Assembly: GCF_011250565.1 (NCBI RefSeq)
Contig: NZ_JAANMS010000016.1
Coordinates: 1 to 64,000, forward strand
Source: Nocardioides sp. IC4_145
Lineage (GTDB): Bacteria; Actinomycetota; Actinomycetes; Propionibacteriales; Nocardioidaceae
DNA length: 64,000 nucleotides
Reading direction: 5' to 3'
Position 1 is the first letter of the stretch, and the number at the start of each line of letters is the position of its first letter. The position numbers and the translations under genes are program-made. Shown here in pieces: positions 32,061-42,454 of the stretch. The notes beneath the pieces were generated by a model. It was not told the origin of the DNA, searched no databases, and saw nothing but the letters and a program-made list of their open reading frames with translations.

Positions 32061-33824
32061 ATGACGCAACCCCAAGGCGCGGTGGAGGGCGGCCTCGACG
32101 AGCCGACCGAGCTGGAGCCGGAGCAGGGCACGCTCGACCTGGCCGGTGAGGGCGACCGGTGGACGGTCCAGGACTGGGAGCAGGCCGCCGCTGCGGTGCT
32201 CCGCAAGTCCCGCCGGCTCAAGGACGACGACCCCGACGACGCGGTGTGGACGAAGCTCACCCGCACCACGCTCGACGGCATCGAGGTCACGCCGCTCGGC
32301 ACGCCCGCGCTGCTGGAGGGGCTGAGCACCACCGGCCGTCCGACGCGCGTTGGGCCGTGGGACGTGCGGGCGCACCTGGGTGCGACCGGCGTGCCGGCGA
32401 AGCAGGCCAACGAGGAGGCGCTCGTCGACCTCGACGGCGGCGTCGCGTCGCTGTGGGTCACCGCCGACGCCGAGACGGACCTGCCGGCGTTGCTCGAGGG
32501 CGTGCTGCTCGACCTGGCGCCCGTCGTCCTCGACGCTCCGACCGCCCCGGTCGCGGTGGCGGAGGCGTTCCTCGCCCACCTCGGGAGCACCACGCCGGCC
32601 GACGGCACCAACCTCGGTGTCGACGGCCGCGCCTCCGACGAGGACCTCGTCGCCGTCGCGCGCCTCGCGCTCGACAGGGGCGTGCTGGGCGTCGTCGTCG
32701 ACGCCACGGTCGCCCACGACCTCGGTGCCTCCGACGCCCAGGAGCTCGGCTACTCGATGTGGGTGGCCGCCCGCGTGCTGCGCGTGCTGACCGAGGCAGG
32801 GTTCGGGCTCGACGAGGCGGTCGGGCTGGTCGAGTTCCGGTACGCCGCGACCGACGAGCAGTTCCCGACGATCGCCAAGCTCCGTGCCGCCCGCCGCCTG
32901 TGGGCGCGCGTGCTCGAGCTGAGCGAGGCGGCCCCGGCCGAGCAGCGCCAGCACGTGGTGACCAGCCGGCCGATGATGAGCAAGTACGACCCCTACGTGA
33001 ACATGCTGCGCACGACCGTCGCCTCGTTCGCGGCCGGCGTGGGCGGTGCGGACGCCGTGACGGTGCTGCCGTTCGACAGCCCGCTGGGTCGGCCGGACGC
33101 CTTCGGCCGCCGGATCGCCCGCAACACCTCCCACCTGCTGGTCGACGAGGCGCACGTCGCCAAGGTCGCCGACCCCGCCGGCGGTGCGTACGCCGTGGAG
33201 AAGCTGACCGACGACCTCGCCGTCGCCGGGTGGGACGTGCTCGGCCGGCTCGACGCGGGCCCGGAGTCGGCGCAGTCCCTCGACGACGCGATCGCCGAGA
33301 CGGTGGCCCGCCGCGAGCGCGAGGTCGCGACCCGCAAGCGCCCGATCACGGGACTCACCGAGTTCCCGAACCTCGCCGAGCAGCTTCCCGAGCGCGCCCC
33401 GGACGCCGCCGCCGACGCGGTCCGCCGCTACGGCGCGGCGTTCGAGGAGCTGCGCGACGCCCCGGCGGCCCGCCCGGTGTTCCTGGCGACGATGGGCACG
33501 GTCGCCGCGCACACCGCCCGGGCCACCTTCGCCACCAACCTGCTGGCCGCCGGCGGGATCGCCGTCGAGGTGGCGGGACCGACCGGCGGCGTGGACGACG
33601 TCGTGGCGGCGTACACCGCCGGGGGCGCGAGCCCGGTCGTCTGCCTCGCGGGCTCCGATGCGGCGTACGACGAGTGGGCCGACCAGCTGGTGCCCGCCCT
33701 GCGCGAGGCCGGCGCGCGCCACGTCATCGTCGCGGGCAAGCCGCGCGACGGTGTCGACGACTCCTGCGCGATGGGCGTCGACGCCCTCGCGTTCCTGACC
33801 CGCACGAGGGAGCAGCTCCAGTGA
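32061..33824 (+). CDS. mutA: Methylmalonyl-CoA mutase small subunit
   Basis: 587 aa. Partner of MutB in converting (R)-methylmalonyl-CoA to succinyl-CoA. The TIM-barrel half shows [20 protein letters not shown], then [14 protein letters not shown] and [19 protein letters not shown]. The C-terminal B12-like domain ([19 protein letters not shown]) lacks DxHxxG, which is normal for the non-catalytic subunit. A leaderless promoter fixes the ATG. The stop overlaps the mutB GTG (GTGA). Confidence 0.96.
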   Translation: MTQPQGAVEGGLDEPTELEPEQGTLDLAGEGDRWTVQDWEQAAAAVLRKSRRLKDDDPDDAVWTKLTRTTLDGIEVTPLGTPALLEGLSTTGRPTRVGPWDVRAHLGATGVPAKQANEEALVDLDGGVASLWVTADAETDLPALLEGVLLDLAPVVLDAPTAPVAVAEAFLAHLGSTTPADGTNLGVDGRASDEDLVAVARLALDRGVLGVVVDATVAHDLGASDAQELGYSMWVAARVLRVLTEAGFGLDEAVGLVEFRYAATDEQFPTIAKLRAARRLWARVLELSEAAPAEQRQHVVTSRPMMSKYDPYVNMLRTTVASFAAGVGGADAVTVLPFDSPLGRPDAFGRRIARNTSHLLVDEAHVAKVADPAGGAYAVEKLTDDLAVAGWDVLGRLDAGPESAQSLDDAIAETVARREREVATRKRPITGLTEFPNLAEQLPERAPDAAADAVRRYGAAFEELRDAPAARPVFLATMGTVAAHTARATFATNLLAAGGIAVEVAGPTGGVDDVVAAYTAGGASPVVCLAGSDAAYDEWADQLVPALREAGARHVIVAGKPRDGVDDSCAMGVDALAFLTRTREQLQ

Positions 33825-35983
33825 CCGTCCCGAAGAGCTTCGCCGGCCTGCCGCTGACCGGTGGCGCGGGCGCGCCGTCCACGCCGGCCCCGGCCGAGGC
33901 GTGGACCTCGCCCGAGGGCATCGAGATCAAGCCGGTCTACACCGAGGGCGACATCGCGGGCCTGGACGCGCTCGACACGCTCCCCGGCCTGAGCCCGTTC
34001 CTGCGCGGGCCCTACCCGACGATGTACACCACCCAGCCGTGGACGATCCGGCAGTACGCCGGCTTCTCCACCGCGGAGGAGTCCAACGCCTTCTACCGCC
34101 GCAACCTCGCGGCCGGGCAGAAGGGCCTCTCGGTCGCCTTCGACCTCGCGACCCACCGCGGCTACGACTCCGACCACCCGCGCGTGCGCGGCGACGTCGG
34201 CATGGCCGGCGTGGCGATCGACTCGATCTACGACACCCGGACCCTCTTCGACGGCATCCCGCTCGACGAGATGTCGGTGTCGATGACCATGAACGGCGCG
34301 GTCCTGCCCGTGCTGGCGCTCTACATCGCGGCGGCCGAGGAGCAGGGGGTGAAGCCGGAGCAGCTCGCGGGGACGATCCAGAACGACATCCTCAAGGAGT
34401 TCATGGTCCGCAACACCTACATCTACCCGCCGGCGCCGTCGATGCGGATCATCTCCGACATCTTCGCCTTCACCAGCCAGCGGATGCCCCGGTTCAACTC
34501 GATCTCGATCTCCGGCTACCACATGCAGGAGGCCGGGGCGACCGCGGACCTGGAGCTGGCGTACACCCTGGCCGACGGCGTGGAGTACATCCGCGCCGGC
34601 CTCGAGAGCGGCCTGACCATCGACCAGTTCGCGCCCCGCCTGAGCTTCTTCTGGGCGATCGGCATGAACTTCTACATGGAGGTCGCCAAGATGCGCGCCG
34701 CCCGCGCGCTGTGGTCGCGCCTGGTGCGCCAGTTCGACCCGCAGAACCCCAAGTCGCTCAGTCTGCGCACGCACAGCCAGACCTCCGGCTGGTCGTTGAC
34801 GGCTCAGGACGTCTTCAACAACGTCCAGCGCACCGCGATCGAGGCGATGGCCGCGACCCAGGGCCACACGCAGTCGCTGCACACCAACGCGCTGGACGAG
34901 GCGATCGCGCTGCCGACCGACTTCTCCGCGCGCATCGCCCGCAACACCCAGCTGCTGCTCCAGCAGGAGAGCGGCACGACCGGGACGATCGACCCGTGGG
35001 CCGGCTCCTACTACGTCGAGCGGCTGACCCACGACATCGCCGAGCGCGCGTGGGCCCACATCCAGGAGGCCGAGCAGGCCGGCGGCATGGCCAAGGCCAT
35101 CGAGCAGGGCATCCCGAAGATGCGCATCGAGGAGGCCGCGGCCCGCACCCAGGCGCGGATCGACTCCGGCGCGCAGAAGGTCATCGGCGTCAACACCTAC
35201 CGGCTGGCCGCCGAGGACAGGCTCGACGTCCTCAAGGTCGACAACGACGACGTCTACCGCCAGCAGGTCGCCAAGCTCGAGCGGCTGCGCGCCGAGCGCG
35301 ACGACGACGCCGTGCGCGGTGCGCTCGAGGCGCTGACGAACAGCGCGGAGCGGGGCGCGGGGCAGGGCCTCGACGGCAACCTGCTCGGGCTCGCCGTCGA
35401 CGCGGCCCGCGCCAAGGCGACCGTCGGGGAGATCTCCGAGGCGCTGGAGAAGGTCTACGGCCGGCACCAGGCGGTCATCCGTACGATCAGCGGCGTGTAC
35501 CGCGACACCGCCGGCGAGGGCGACGGAACCCTGGTCCAGCAGGTCCTCGACGCCACCGCCGAGTTCGAGGAGAACGAGGGCCGCCGGCCCCGCATCCTCG
35601 TCGCGAAGATGGGCCAGGACGGCCACGACCGCGGCCAGAAGGTCATCGTGTCCGCCTTCGCCGACATGGGCTTCGACGTCGACGTGGGGCCGCTGTTCTC
35701 CACGCCCGAGGAGGTCGCGCAGCAGGCGGTCGACGCCGACGTCCACATCGTCGGGGTCAGCTCGCTCGCCGCGGGCCACCTCACCCTCCTGCCGGCGCTG
35801 CGCGACGCGCTCGCCGAGCAGGGCCGGTCCGACATCATGGTCGTGATCGGCGGCGTGATCCCGCCCGACGACGTGCCGACGCTGACCGAGATGGGGGCGG
35901 CCGCGGTGTTCCTGCCCGGCACCGTCATCGCCGAGTCCGCGCTCGACCTGCTGGCCCGGTTGCGCGAGCAGCTCGGTCACTGA
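33821..35983 (+). CDS. mutB: Methylmalonyl-CoA mutase large (catalytic) subunit
   Basis: 720 aa. Adenosylcobalamin enzyme. The catalytic barrel shows [52 protein letters not shown] and [19 protein letters not shown]. The C-terminal domain has the B12 lower-ligand motif in [17 protein letters not shown] start overlapping the mutA stop. meaB overlaps its stop by one base, giving a tight three-gene operon that feeds SucCD. Confidence 0.98.
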   Translation: MTVPKSFAGLPLTGGAGAPSTPAPAEAWTSPEGIEIKPVYTEGDIAGLDALDTLPGLSPFLRGPYPTMYTTQPWTIRQYAGFSTAEESNAFYRRNLAAGQKGLSVAFDLATHRGYDSDHPRVRGDVGMAGVAIDSIYDTRTLFDGIPLDEMSVSMTMNGAVLPVLALYIAAAEEQGVKPEQLAGTIQNDILKEFMVRNTYIYPPAPSMRIISDIFAFTSQRMPRFNSISISGYHMQEAGATADLELAYTLADGVEYIRAGLESGLTIDQFAPRLSFFWAIGMNFYMEVAKMRAARALWSRLVRQFDPQNPKSLSLRTHSQTSGWSLTAQDVFNNVQRTAIEAMAATQGHTQSLHTNALDEAIALPTDFSARIARNTQLLLQQESGTTGTIDPWAGSYYVERLTHDIAERAWAHIQEAEQAGGMAKAIEQGIPKMRIEEAAARTQARIDSGAQKVIGVNTYRLAAEDRLDVLKVDNDDVYRQQVAKLERLRAERDDDAVRGALEALTNSAERGAGQGLDGNLLGLAVDAARAKATVGEISEALEKVYGRHQAVIRTISGVYRDTAGEGDGTLVQQVLDATAEFEENEGRRPRILVAKMGQDGHDRGQKVIVSAFADMGFDVDVGPLFSTPEEVAQQAVDADVHIVGVSSLAAGHLTLLPALRDALAEQGRSDIMVVIGGVIPPDDVPTLTEMGAAAVFLPGTVIAESALDLLARLREQLGH

Positions 35984-36993
35984 TGCCGCCGGACGTCCCG
36001 ACGCTCGTCGAGGGGATCCGGTCCGGCAAGCGGGCCGCGGTCTCCCAGGCGATCACCCTGGTGGAGTCCTCGCGCCCGCAGCACCGGGCGCTCGCCCGGG
36101 AGCTGCTGACCGAGCTCTCGGACGAGTCGGGCGGCGGCGACGTCGTCCGGGTCGGGATCTCGGGCGTGCCCGGGGTCGGGAAGTCCACGTTCATCGAGTC
36201 GCTCGGGAGCCGGCTCACCGCGGCCGGCCACCGGGTCGGCGTGCTGGCCGTCGACCCGTCGTCGGTGCGCACCGGCGGGTCGGTGCTCGGCGACAAGACC
36301 CGGATGGGCCGTCTCGCCTCCGACCCGAACGCGTTCATCCGGCCCTCGCCCAGCGCGGGCACCCTCGGCGGCGTCGCTCGCGCGACGGTGCAGGCGATGG
36401 CGGTGCTCGAGGCGGCGTCGTACGACGTGGTGCTGGTGGAGACCGTCGGCGTGGGGCAGTCGGAGGTCACCGTCGCGGGGATGGTCGACACGTTCCTGTT
36501 CCTGACGCTGGCGCGCACCGGTGACCAGCTCCAGGGCATCAAGAAGGGCATCCTCGAGATCGCCGACGTGATCGCGGTCAACAAGGCCGACGGTGACCGC
36601 GAGGGCGAGGCCCGGGTGGCCGCGCGCGACCTGGCCGGCGCGCTGCGGATGGTGCGCGGGATGGCGGAGTGGGCGCCGCCGGTGGTGACCTGCTCGGGCC
36701 TGACCGACGTCGGCGTCGACGACCTGTGGGACCGCGTGCTGGCCCACCGCGAGCACCTCGGCACCGACGGGCTGGCCCGCAAGCGTGCCGAGCAGCAGCT
36801 CGACTTCACCTGGGCGATGGTCCGCGAGGAGCTCGACCAGCGGCTGCGGCACTCGCCCGCGGTGCGGGCCGTCCGGGAGGAGATCCGGGCCGCCGTGCTG
36901 GCGGGGGACCTGCCCGCCACGGTGGCCGCCGACCGGATCCTCGCGGCCTACGACTCGGTTCCGTCCGGGGGATCCCCCACCCCCGAGGACTGA
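35983..36993 (+). CDS. meaB: MeaB/ArgK-type GTPase, methylmalonyl-CoA mutase chaperone
   Basis: 336 aa G3E GTPase that protects and reloads the mutase. P-loop GVPGVGKSTFIESLG; VLAVDPSSVRTGGSVLGDKT is the MeaB switch region; ETVGVGQSEVTVAGMVD carries switch II; NKAD is the G4 motif. The C-terminal helical dimerisation arm follows. ATG overlaps the mutB stop (TGATG). Confidence 0.96.
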   Translation: MPPDVPTLVEGIRSGKRAAVSQAITLVESSRPQHRALARELLTELSDESGGGDVVRVGISGVPGVGKSTFIESLGSRLTAAGHRVGVLAVDPSSVRTGGSVLGDKTRMGRLASDPNAFIRPSPSAGTLGGVARATVQAMAVLEAASYDVVLVETVGVGQSEVTVAGMVDTFLFLTLARTGDQLQGIKKGILEIADVIAVNKADGDREGEARVAARDLAGALRMVRGMAEWAPPVVTCSGLTDVGVDDLWDRVLAHREHLGTDGLARKRAEQQLDFTWAMVREELDQRLRHSPAVRAVREEIRAAVLAGDLPATVAADRILAAYDSVPSGGSPTPED

Positions 36994-37092
36994 CCCGGAC
37001 GGGTCCCTCGAAGATGGGACATCTGACTCATGCGGCCGGGACGGCGGGCCGCCCAGGATCGGGGCTCCAGCCACCCCTCCTGGAGGAACCCC

Positions 37093-38175
37093 ATGAAGCG
37101 CACCACCCTCGCCGCTGCCTCGGTCGCCACCCTCGCGCTCGCCGTGCCGACCGCCGGCGCGTCCGCCGCCTCCGCCCCGGCCGCCGCCGGTGACAAGCAG
37201 GTCGTCGCCAGCAAGCTGCTCAGCCCCCTCAGCCTCGCCGTGAAGTCGAACGGCGCGGCGTACGTGTCCCAGAACTTCGCCGGCCAGCTGATGAAGGTCA
37301 AGAAGGGCAAGAAGCCGGTCGTCGTCGCCAAGGCGATGAAGGGCCGCGAGATCGGCGCCGTCGACGTCACGGACAACGTCATCACCTACGCCGTGTCGTG
37401 GGGCGAGAACGAGGGCGGCATCGTCCGCCAGGTCCGGAAGGGCAAGACGCGCACCATCGGCGACATCGGTGCCGCCGAGCGCGCGCTGAACCCCGACGGT
37501 GACACCGTCTACGGCCTGCAGGACCTCGACGAGGGCTGCGAGGTGCCGCCGTTCCTCCAGGAGTACGAGGGCATCGTCGAGACGCACCCCTATGCCACCG
37601 CGGTCGCGGGCAGCACGGTGTACGTCGCCGACGCCGGCGCCAACGCGATCTTCAAGATCGCTGGCGGCGAGGTGACCCCGGTGGCCGCGCTGCCGCCGGT
37701 CGAGGTCGTCGTCCCGGCCGAGGCCGCCGAGGCGCTCGAGCTGCCCGACTGCGTCGCGGGCAAGACCATGGCCCTCGAGGGCGTGCCCACCGACATCGAG
37801 GTGGGCCCCGACGGCGACCTGTACGTCACCAGCCTCCCCGGCGGCCCGGAGGACGGCAGCCTGGGCGCCAACGGCTCGGTGCTCCGCATCGACCCGGCGA
37901 CCGGGGACGTCACCAAGGTCGCGGGCGGCTTCGTCAGCACCACCGGCCTGGCCGTGGCCCGCAACGGTGACCTCTACGTGAGCGAGATCTTCACCGGTCG
38001 CATCCTCAAGGTCGCCGCCGGCACCGACACCCCGCAGCTCTTCCGCAAGGCGGCCATGCCGGCCGGGCTGGAGATCAAGGGCGGCTCGCTGTGGGCGACC
38101 ACCAACGCGATGACCGGCATGTCCGGCGAGCCGGGCGACGCCCCCAACGGCAAGGTCATGCGCTTCGGCCTCTGA
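37093..38175 (+). CDS. Secreted ScyD/ScyE-like beta-propeller protein
   Basis: 360 aa. Sec signal (KRTTLAAASVATLALAVPTAGASA) then an NHL/SMP-like propeller: LSPLSLAVKSNGAAYVSQN, VPTDIEVGPDGDLYVTSLPG and TTGLAVARNGDLYVSEIFTG. The blade pattern and length fit the ScyD/ScyE family, named from cyanobacterial scytonemin genes but widespread in Actinobacteria with unknown role. ATG with GGAGG 7 nt upstream. A large hairpin follows. Confidence 0.78.
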   Translation: MKRTTLAAASVATLALAVPTAGASAASAPAAAGDKQVVASKLLSPLSLAVKSNGAAYVSQNFAGQLMKVKKGKKPVVVAKAMKGREIGAVDVTDNVITYAVSWGENEGGIVRQVRKGKTRTIGDIGAAERALNPDGDTVYGLQDLDEGCEVPPFLQEYEGIVETHPYATAVAGSTVYVADAGANAIFKIAGGEVTPVAALPPVEVVVPAEAAEALELPDCVAGKTMALEGVPTDIEVGPDGDLYVTSLPGGPEDGSLGANGSVLRIDPATGDVTKVAGGFVSTTGLAVARNGDLYVSEIFTGRILKVAAGTDTPQLFRKAAMPAGLEIKGGSLWATTNAMTGMSGEPGDAPNGKVMRFGL

Positions 38176-38197
38176 GCCGGGACTGCTGCGCCCCCTC

Positions 38198-38257
38198 CTC
38201 CCGCCTCGTGATGCCCACCGTGCGCCCCGGCGCACGCGTGGCAGCACGAGGCGGGAG
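38198..38257. terminator. 60-bp hairpin after the ScyD-like gene
   Basis: Outer arms CTCCCGCCTCGTG (38198-38210) and CACGAGGCGGGAG (38245-38257) are perfect; the inner part pairs in about 12 of 16 positions around CCGG at the centre. Likely terminator; also of the size of the palindromes described elsewhere in the window. Confidence 0.7.
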
Positions 38258-38319
38258 TGTGTCTGCCCCAGGGTGGTCGGGCGGGGCGTGCGAGCCGGGG
38301 GACTAACCTGGGGAGCCTG

Positions 38320-39513
38320 ATGACCAGGGACCCCCGCGTGCACGAGCTGATCCGCGAGGTCGTCGAGAAGCACGAGGCGGAGCTCGTCGACCTGCGTCGT
38401 GACCTGCACGCCCACCCGGAGCTGTCCTGGCACGAGGAGCGCACCTCCACCCTGGTCGCGGAGCGGGTGCAGGAGGTCGGCTGGCGGGTCCGGCGGATGC
38501 CACGGTCCGGCGTCGTCGCCGAGATCGGCGAGGGCGGCCCGGTCGCCGCGCTGCGGGCCGACATGGACGCGCTGCCGGTGCACGACGTCACCGAGGACCC
38601 GTGGCGCAGCACCGTGCCGGACGTCGCGCACGCCTGCGGCCACGACGTGCACACCACGGCCGCCGTCGGCGCCGCGCTGGCGCTGGCGCGGGTGCACGAG
38701 GAGGGGCTGCTCGGGGGCCGGGTGCGGCTGCTGTTCCAGCCCGCCGAGGAGGTCATGCCCGGCGGGGCGGTGCACCTGATGAGCCTGGGCGTCCTCGACG
38801 ACGTCGACCGGATCTTCGCCCTGCACTGCGACCCCGGCGTCGACGTGGGCCAGGTCGGGCTGCGGCTCGGGCCGCTGACCAGCGCGGCCGACCGGGTCGA
38901 GGTCCGCCTGGAGGGCCGGGGCGGCCACACCAGCCGACCGCACCTGACCGGGGACCTGACCTTCGCGCTCGCCAAGGTGACCACCGAGCTCCCCGCGGTG
39001 CTGAGCCGCCGGATGGATCCCCGGGCCGGCGTCTCGGTCGTGTGGGGCATGGTCCGCGCGGGCGCCGCACCCAACGTCATCCCCGACGTCGGGGCGCTCG
39101 CGGGCACGGTGCGCATCCTCGACGCGGTCGCCTGGGCCGACTGCGAGCGGATCGTGCGTGAGGTCGTGCACGAGATCGTGGCGCCGTACGGCGTGACGGC
39201 GGTCGTGGACTACCAGCGCGGCGTGCCGCCGGTGGTCAACGAGCCGGTCTCCAACCGGATCCTCGCCCGCACCGTCCACGACGTGCTCGGCGACGGCGGC
39301 CAGGTGGTCGCGCCGCAGAGCCTGGGCGGCGAGGACTTCGGGTGGTACCTCGACCAGGTGCCCGGCGCGATGATGCGGCTCGGCACGCGCACGCCGGGCG
39401 GCCCGACGTACGACCTGCACCAGGGCGACCTGCGCGTCGACGAGCGGGCGATCGGCATCGGCGCCCGCGTCCTCGCCGGTGCGGCGGCCGCCGCCGTCGT
39501 CACCGACCGCTAG
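38320..39513 (+). CDS. M20 family amidohydrolase/peptidase
   Basis: 397 aa. M20D-type hydrolase of N-acyl amino acids or similar. Metal-site segments: LHAHPELSWHEERTS, ALRADMDALPV, HACGHDVHTTAAVGAAL, LFQPAEEVMPGGA and SLGGEDFGWYLDQVPG. The inserted dimerisation lid lies between HCDPG and the GGHTSRPH motif. ATG at 38320 with GGGGAG 4 nt upstream; TAACCT (38304-38309) is 10 nt before it. Substrate unknown. Confidence 0.92.
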   Translation: MTRDPRVHELIREVVEKHEAELVDLRRDLHAHPELSWHEERTSTLVAERVQEVGWRVRRMPRSGVVAEIGEGGPVAALRADMDALPVHDVTEDPWRSTVPDVAHACGHDVHTTAAVGAALALARVHEEGLLGGRVRLLFQPAEEVMPGGAVHLMSLGVLDDVDRIFALHCDPGVDVGQVGLRLGPLTSAADRVEVRLEGRGGHTSRPHLTGDLTFALAKVTTELPAVLSRRMDPRAGVSVVWGMVRAGAAPNVIPDVGALAGTVRILDAVAWADCERIVREVVHEIVAPYGVTAVVDYQRGVPPVVNEPVSNRILARTVHDVLGDGGQVVAPQSLGGEDFGWYLDQVPGAMMRLGTRTPGGPTYDLHQGDLRVDERAIGIGARVLAGAAAAAVVTDR

Positions 39514-39669
39514 CCGTTGCTCCAGGCGCCCGGGTCACGGCTCGGCACGGCCCAGGTAACAACCGGGACACGACGGCACCGATCCCGTCGTCGGCGCCGT
39601 CACCGGGACTTAGGGTGTGCCGGTGCCCCGTCCGGGGCGAGCGACAGATCAACATCTCCAGGAGGTGCC

Positions 39670-40761
39670 GTGAAGAAGACGGCTCGTATGGCAATGGTGG
39701 CCGGGCTGGTGGCCCTCTCCCTGACTGCGTGCGGTGAGCGCGACAGCGACGACAGCGCGAGTGAGCCGAGCTCGTCCGCCCCGACCAGCGAGGCGACCTC
39801 CGAGGCGCCGAGCGAGCAGTTCCCGAACCACAAGGCCTGCATCGTCTCCGACTCCGGCGGCTTCGACGACAAGTCCTTCAACCAGACCTCCTACGCCGGC
39901 CTGACCAAGGCCGCCGAGGACTACGGTGTGCAGACCGCCGAGGTGGAGTCCAACGCTCCCTCGGAGTTCGGCGACAACATCAACGAGATGGTCCAGCAGG
40001 GCTGCTACACCATCGCCACCGTCGGCTTCCTGCTCGGCGACGCGACCGAGGCCGCGGCGAAGAAGAACAAGGACGTCGACTTCGCGATCGTCGACTTCGC
40101 CTACGAGAAGCCGCTGCCGAACGTCAAGGGCCTGACCTTCAACACCGCCGAGCCGTCCTTCCTCGCGGGCTACCTCGCCGCGGCGAAGTCCGAGACCGGC
40201 ACCGTCGGCACCTTCGGTGGCGTCAACATCCCGACCGTCACCATCTTCATGAACGGCTTCTACCAGGGCGTCCAGAAGTACAACGAGGACGAGGGCGCCG
40301 ACGTCCAGGTCATCGGGTGGAACCCGGAGACCCAGGAGGGCTCGTTCACGAACGACTTCGAGAACAAGACCCTCGGCCAGTCCACCGCCGAGGAGATGAT
40401 CACCCAGGGTGCCGACGTGATCTTCCCGGTCGCCGGTCCTGCCGGCCTCGGTGGCCTGCAGGCCGCCCAGGACAACGACGTCAAGGCCATCTGGGTCGAC
40501 ACCGACGGCTGCGAGTCGGCCGCCGAGTACTGCGACGTGCTGCTGACCTCGGTCGTCAAGGCCATGGACGTCGCCGTCGAGCAGGCGATCCTCGAGTCCG
40601 CCCAGGACACCTTCTCCAACGAGGTCTACGAGGGCACGCTGGAGAACGAGGGCGTCGGCCTGGCGCCGTACGGCCCGGAGGCTGACATCGACGACGAGCT
40701 CTCGAGCAAGATCGACGAGCTCAAGCAGCAGATCATCGACGGCGAGATCACCGTCGAGTGA
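39670..40761 (+). CDS. BMP-family nucleoside-binding lipoprotein
   Basis: 363 aa. Solute-binding protein of a purine/pyrimidine nucleoside ABC importer. Signal with lipobox LSLTAC, an acidic/Ser linker of ~30 residues, then the BMP domain: CIVSDSGGFDDKSFNQTSYA, FAIVDFAYEKPLPNVKGLTF, FLAGYLAAAKSETGTVGTFG, QGADVIFPVAGPAGLGGL. GTG start with AGGAGG 4 nt upstream; TAGGGT at 39611-39616 is a likely -10. A strong terminator lies between it and the ATPase gene. Confidence 0.94.
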   Translation: MKKTARMAMVAGLVALSLTACGERDSDDSASEPSSSAPTSEATSEAPSEQFPNHKACIVSDSGGFDDKSFNQTSYAGLTKAAEDYGVQTAEVESNAPSEFGDNINEMVQQGCYTIATVGFLLGDATEAAAKKNKDVDFAIVDFAYEKPLPNVKGLTFNTAEPSFLAGYLAAAKSETGTVGTFGGVNIPTVTIFMNGFYQGVQKYNEDEGADVQVIGWNPETQEGSFTNDFENKTLGQSTAEEMITQGADVIFPVAGPAGLGGLQAAQDNDVKAIWVDTDGCESAAEYCDVLLTSVVKAMDVAVEQAILESAQDTFSNEVYEGTLENEGVGLAPYGPEADIDDELSSKIDELKQQIIDGEITVE

Positions 40762-40807
40762 CCTCGGTCCACCGACCCCGTCGCACGGCGGGGGCCCGGT
40801 GGGCCAC

Positions 40808-40848
40808 GGGGCAGGCCGGGGCGGGGAGACCCGTCCCCGGCCTGCCCC
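40808..40848 (+). terminator. Intrinsic terminator between the binding protein and ATPase genes
   Basis: 14-bp perfect stem GGGGCAGGCCGGGG (40808-40821) with CCCCGGCCTGCCCC (40835-40848), 13-nt loop, followed by TTATCGTCTTCT, the most U-rich tail of any hairpin here. Probably lowers transporter expression relative to the lipoprotein. Confidence 0.85.
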
Positions 40849-40930
40849 TTATCGTCTTCTGGTCGCCGTGAGGCCCCGCGCCCGGTGACCAGGGGCGCAA
40901 CGACGCGTCACGCGGCACATCGAGGAGACC

Positions 40931-42454
40931 ATGAAGCTGGAGATCAAGGGGCTGACCAAGCGGTTCGGCTCCTTCACGGCCAACGACCACATCGACCTCA
41001 CGGTCGAGCCCGGCGAGATCCACTGCCTCCTCGGCGAGAACGGTGCCGGCAAGTCCACCCTGATGAACATGCTCTACGGCCTGCTCGAGCCGACCGAGGG
41101 CGAGATCGTGGTCGACGGCGAGCCGGTCACCTTCACCACCCCGGGTGAGGCGATCGAGGCCGGCATCGGCATGGTCCACCAGCACTTCATGCTGGTCCCC
41201 GTCTTCACCGTCGCCGAGAACGTCATGCTCGGCCGCGAGCAGACCCGCCGCGGCGTGCTCGACCGCAAGGCGGCCTCGCGCCTGGTCCGGGACCTCTCGG
41301 ACCGCTACGGCCTCAAGGTCGACCCCGACGCGCTGGTCGAGGACCTCCCGGTCGGCGTCCAGCAGCGCGTGGAGATCCTCAAGGCGCTCGCGAACGACGC
41401 GAAGGTGCTGATCCTCGACGAGCCCACCGCGGTCCTGACGCCGCAGGAGATCGACGAGCTGATGGCGATCATGCGCGGGCTCAAGGAGCAGGGCACCTCG
41501 ATCATCTTCATCACCCACAAGCTGCGCGAGGTCAAGGCGATCGGTGACCGGATCAGCGTCATCCGCCGCGGCAAGGTCGTCGGCACGGCGCAGCCGTCGG
41601 CCAGCGAGGCCGAGCTGGCCGAGCTGATGGTCGGTCGCTCGGTGCAGCTGACCGTGGACAAGGCGCCGGCGACGGGCGGCGCCGCGGTGCTCGAGGCGCG
41701 GGGGATCAGCGTCGTCGACCCGCGCGGCCACCTCGTGGTCAAGGACGTCAGCTTCGAGGCGCGCGCCGGCGAGGTGCTCGGCATCGCGGGCGTCCAGGGC
41801 AACGGCCAGACCGAGCTGATCAAGTCGCTGCTCGGCCTGGTGCGCCCCGACGCCGGCCAGGTCTGGATCGAGGGCCGCGACATCAGCAGGCACGGCCCGC
41901 GCGAGAGCCTGGAGGAGGGGATCGGCTACGTCCCCGAGGACCGCTCGCACGACGGCTTCGTGGGCTCGTTCAGCGTCCGGGAGAACCTCGTGCTCGACCT
42001 GTTCCGCAACGAGGAGTTCTCCCGCGGCCCGGTGCTCAAGCGCGACGCGATCGAGGCGAACGCGCGCCACCGGATCGAGGAGTTCGACATCCGCACCGAG
42101 ACGATGGAGACCCCGGTGGCGTCCCTCTCGGGCGGCAACCAGCAGAAGGTCGTCGTGGCGCGGGAGTTCTCCCGCCCGCTGAAGGTGCTCATCGCCTCGC
42201 AGCCGACCCGCGGCGTGGACGTCGGCTCGATCGAGTTCATCCACAAGCGGATCATCGCCGAGCGCGACCGTGGCACCGCCGTGATCATCGTGTCGACCGA
42301 GCTCGACGAGATCTACGCGCTCTCCGACCGCATCGCGGTCATGTACGACGGCCGCATCGTCGGCACCGTCGACCCCAGCATCCCTCGTGAGGAGATCGGA
42401 CTGATGATGGCCGGGGCCACCACCCCCGCTGCCGCGAACGGCGGTGCGGCATGA
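40931..42454 (+). CDS. Nucleoside ABC transporter ATP-binding protein (double ABC)
   Basis: 507 aa with two fused ATPase domains as in YufO/NupO and sugar ABC proteins. Domain 1: Walker A LLGENGAGKSTLMNML, Q-loop MVHQHFMLVPVFTV, Walker B VLILDEPTAVLTP. Domain 2: degenerate Walker A GIAGVQGNGQTEL, signature LSGGNQQKVVVA, and a Walker B region reading ASQPTRGVDVGS in place of a DEPT motif. In NupO-like proteins the second site is often inactive. ATG with GAGGAG upstream; overlaps the permease gene (ATGA). Confidence 0.93.
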   Translation: MKLEIKGLTKRFGSFTANDHIDLTVEPGEIHCLLGENGAGKSTLMNMLYGLLEPTEGEIVVDGEPVTFTTPGEAIEAGIGMVHQHFMLVPVFTVAENVMLGREQTRRGVLDRKAASRLVRDLSDRYGLKVDPDALVEDLPVGVQQRVEILKALANDAKVLILDEPTAVLTPQEIDELMAIMRGLKEQGTSIIFITHKLREVKAIGDRISVIRRGKVVGTAQPSASEAELAELMVGRSVQLTVDKAPATGGAAVLEARGISVVDPRGHLVVKDVSFEARAGEVLGIAGVQGNGQTELIKSLLGLVRPDAGQVWIEGRDISRHGPRESLEEGIGYVPEDRSHDGFVGSFSVRENLVLDLFRNEEFSRGPVLKRDAIEANARHRIEEFDIRTETMETPVASLSGGNQQKVVVAREFSRPLKVLIASQPTRGVDVGSIEFIHKRIIAERDRGTAVIIVSTELDEIYALSDRIAVMYDGRIVGTVDPSIPREEIGLMMAGATTPAAANGGAA

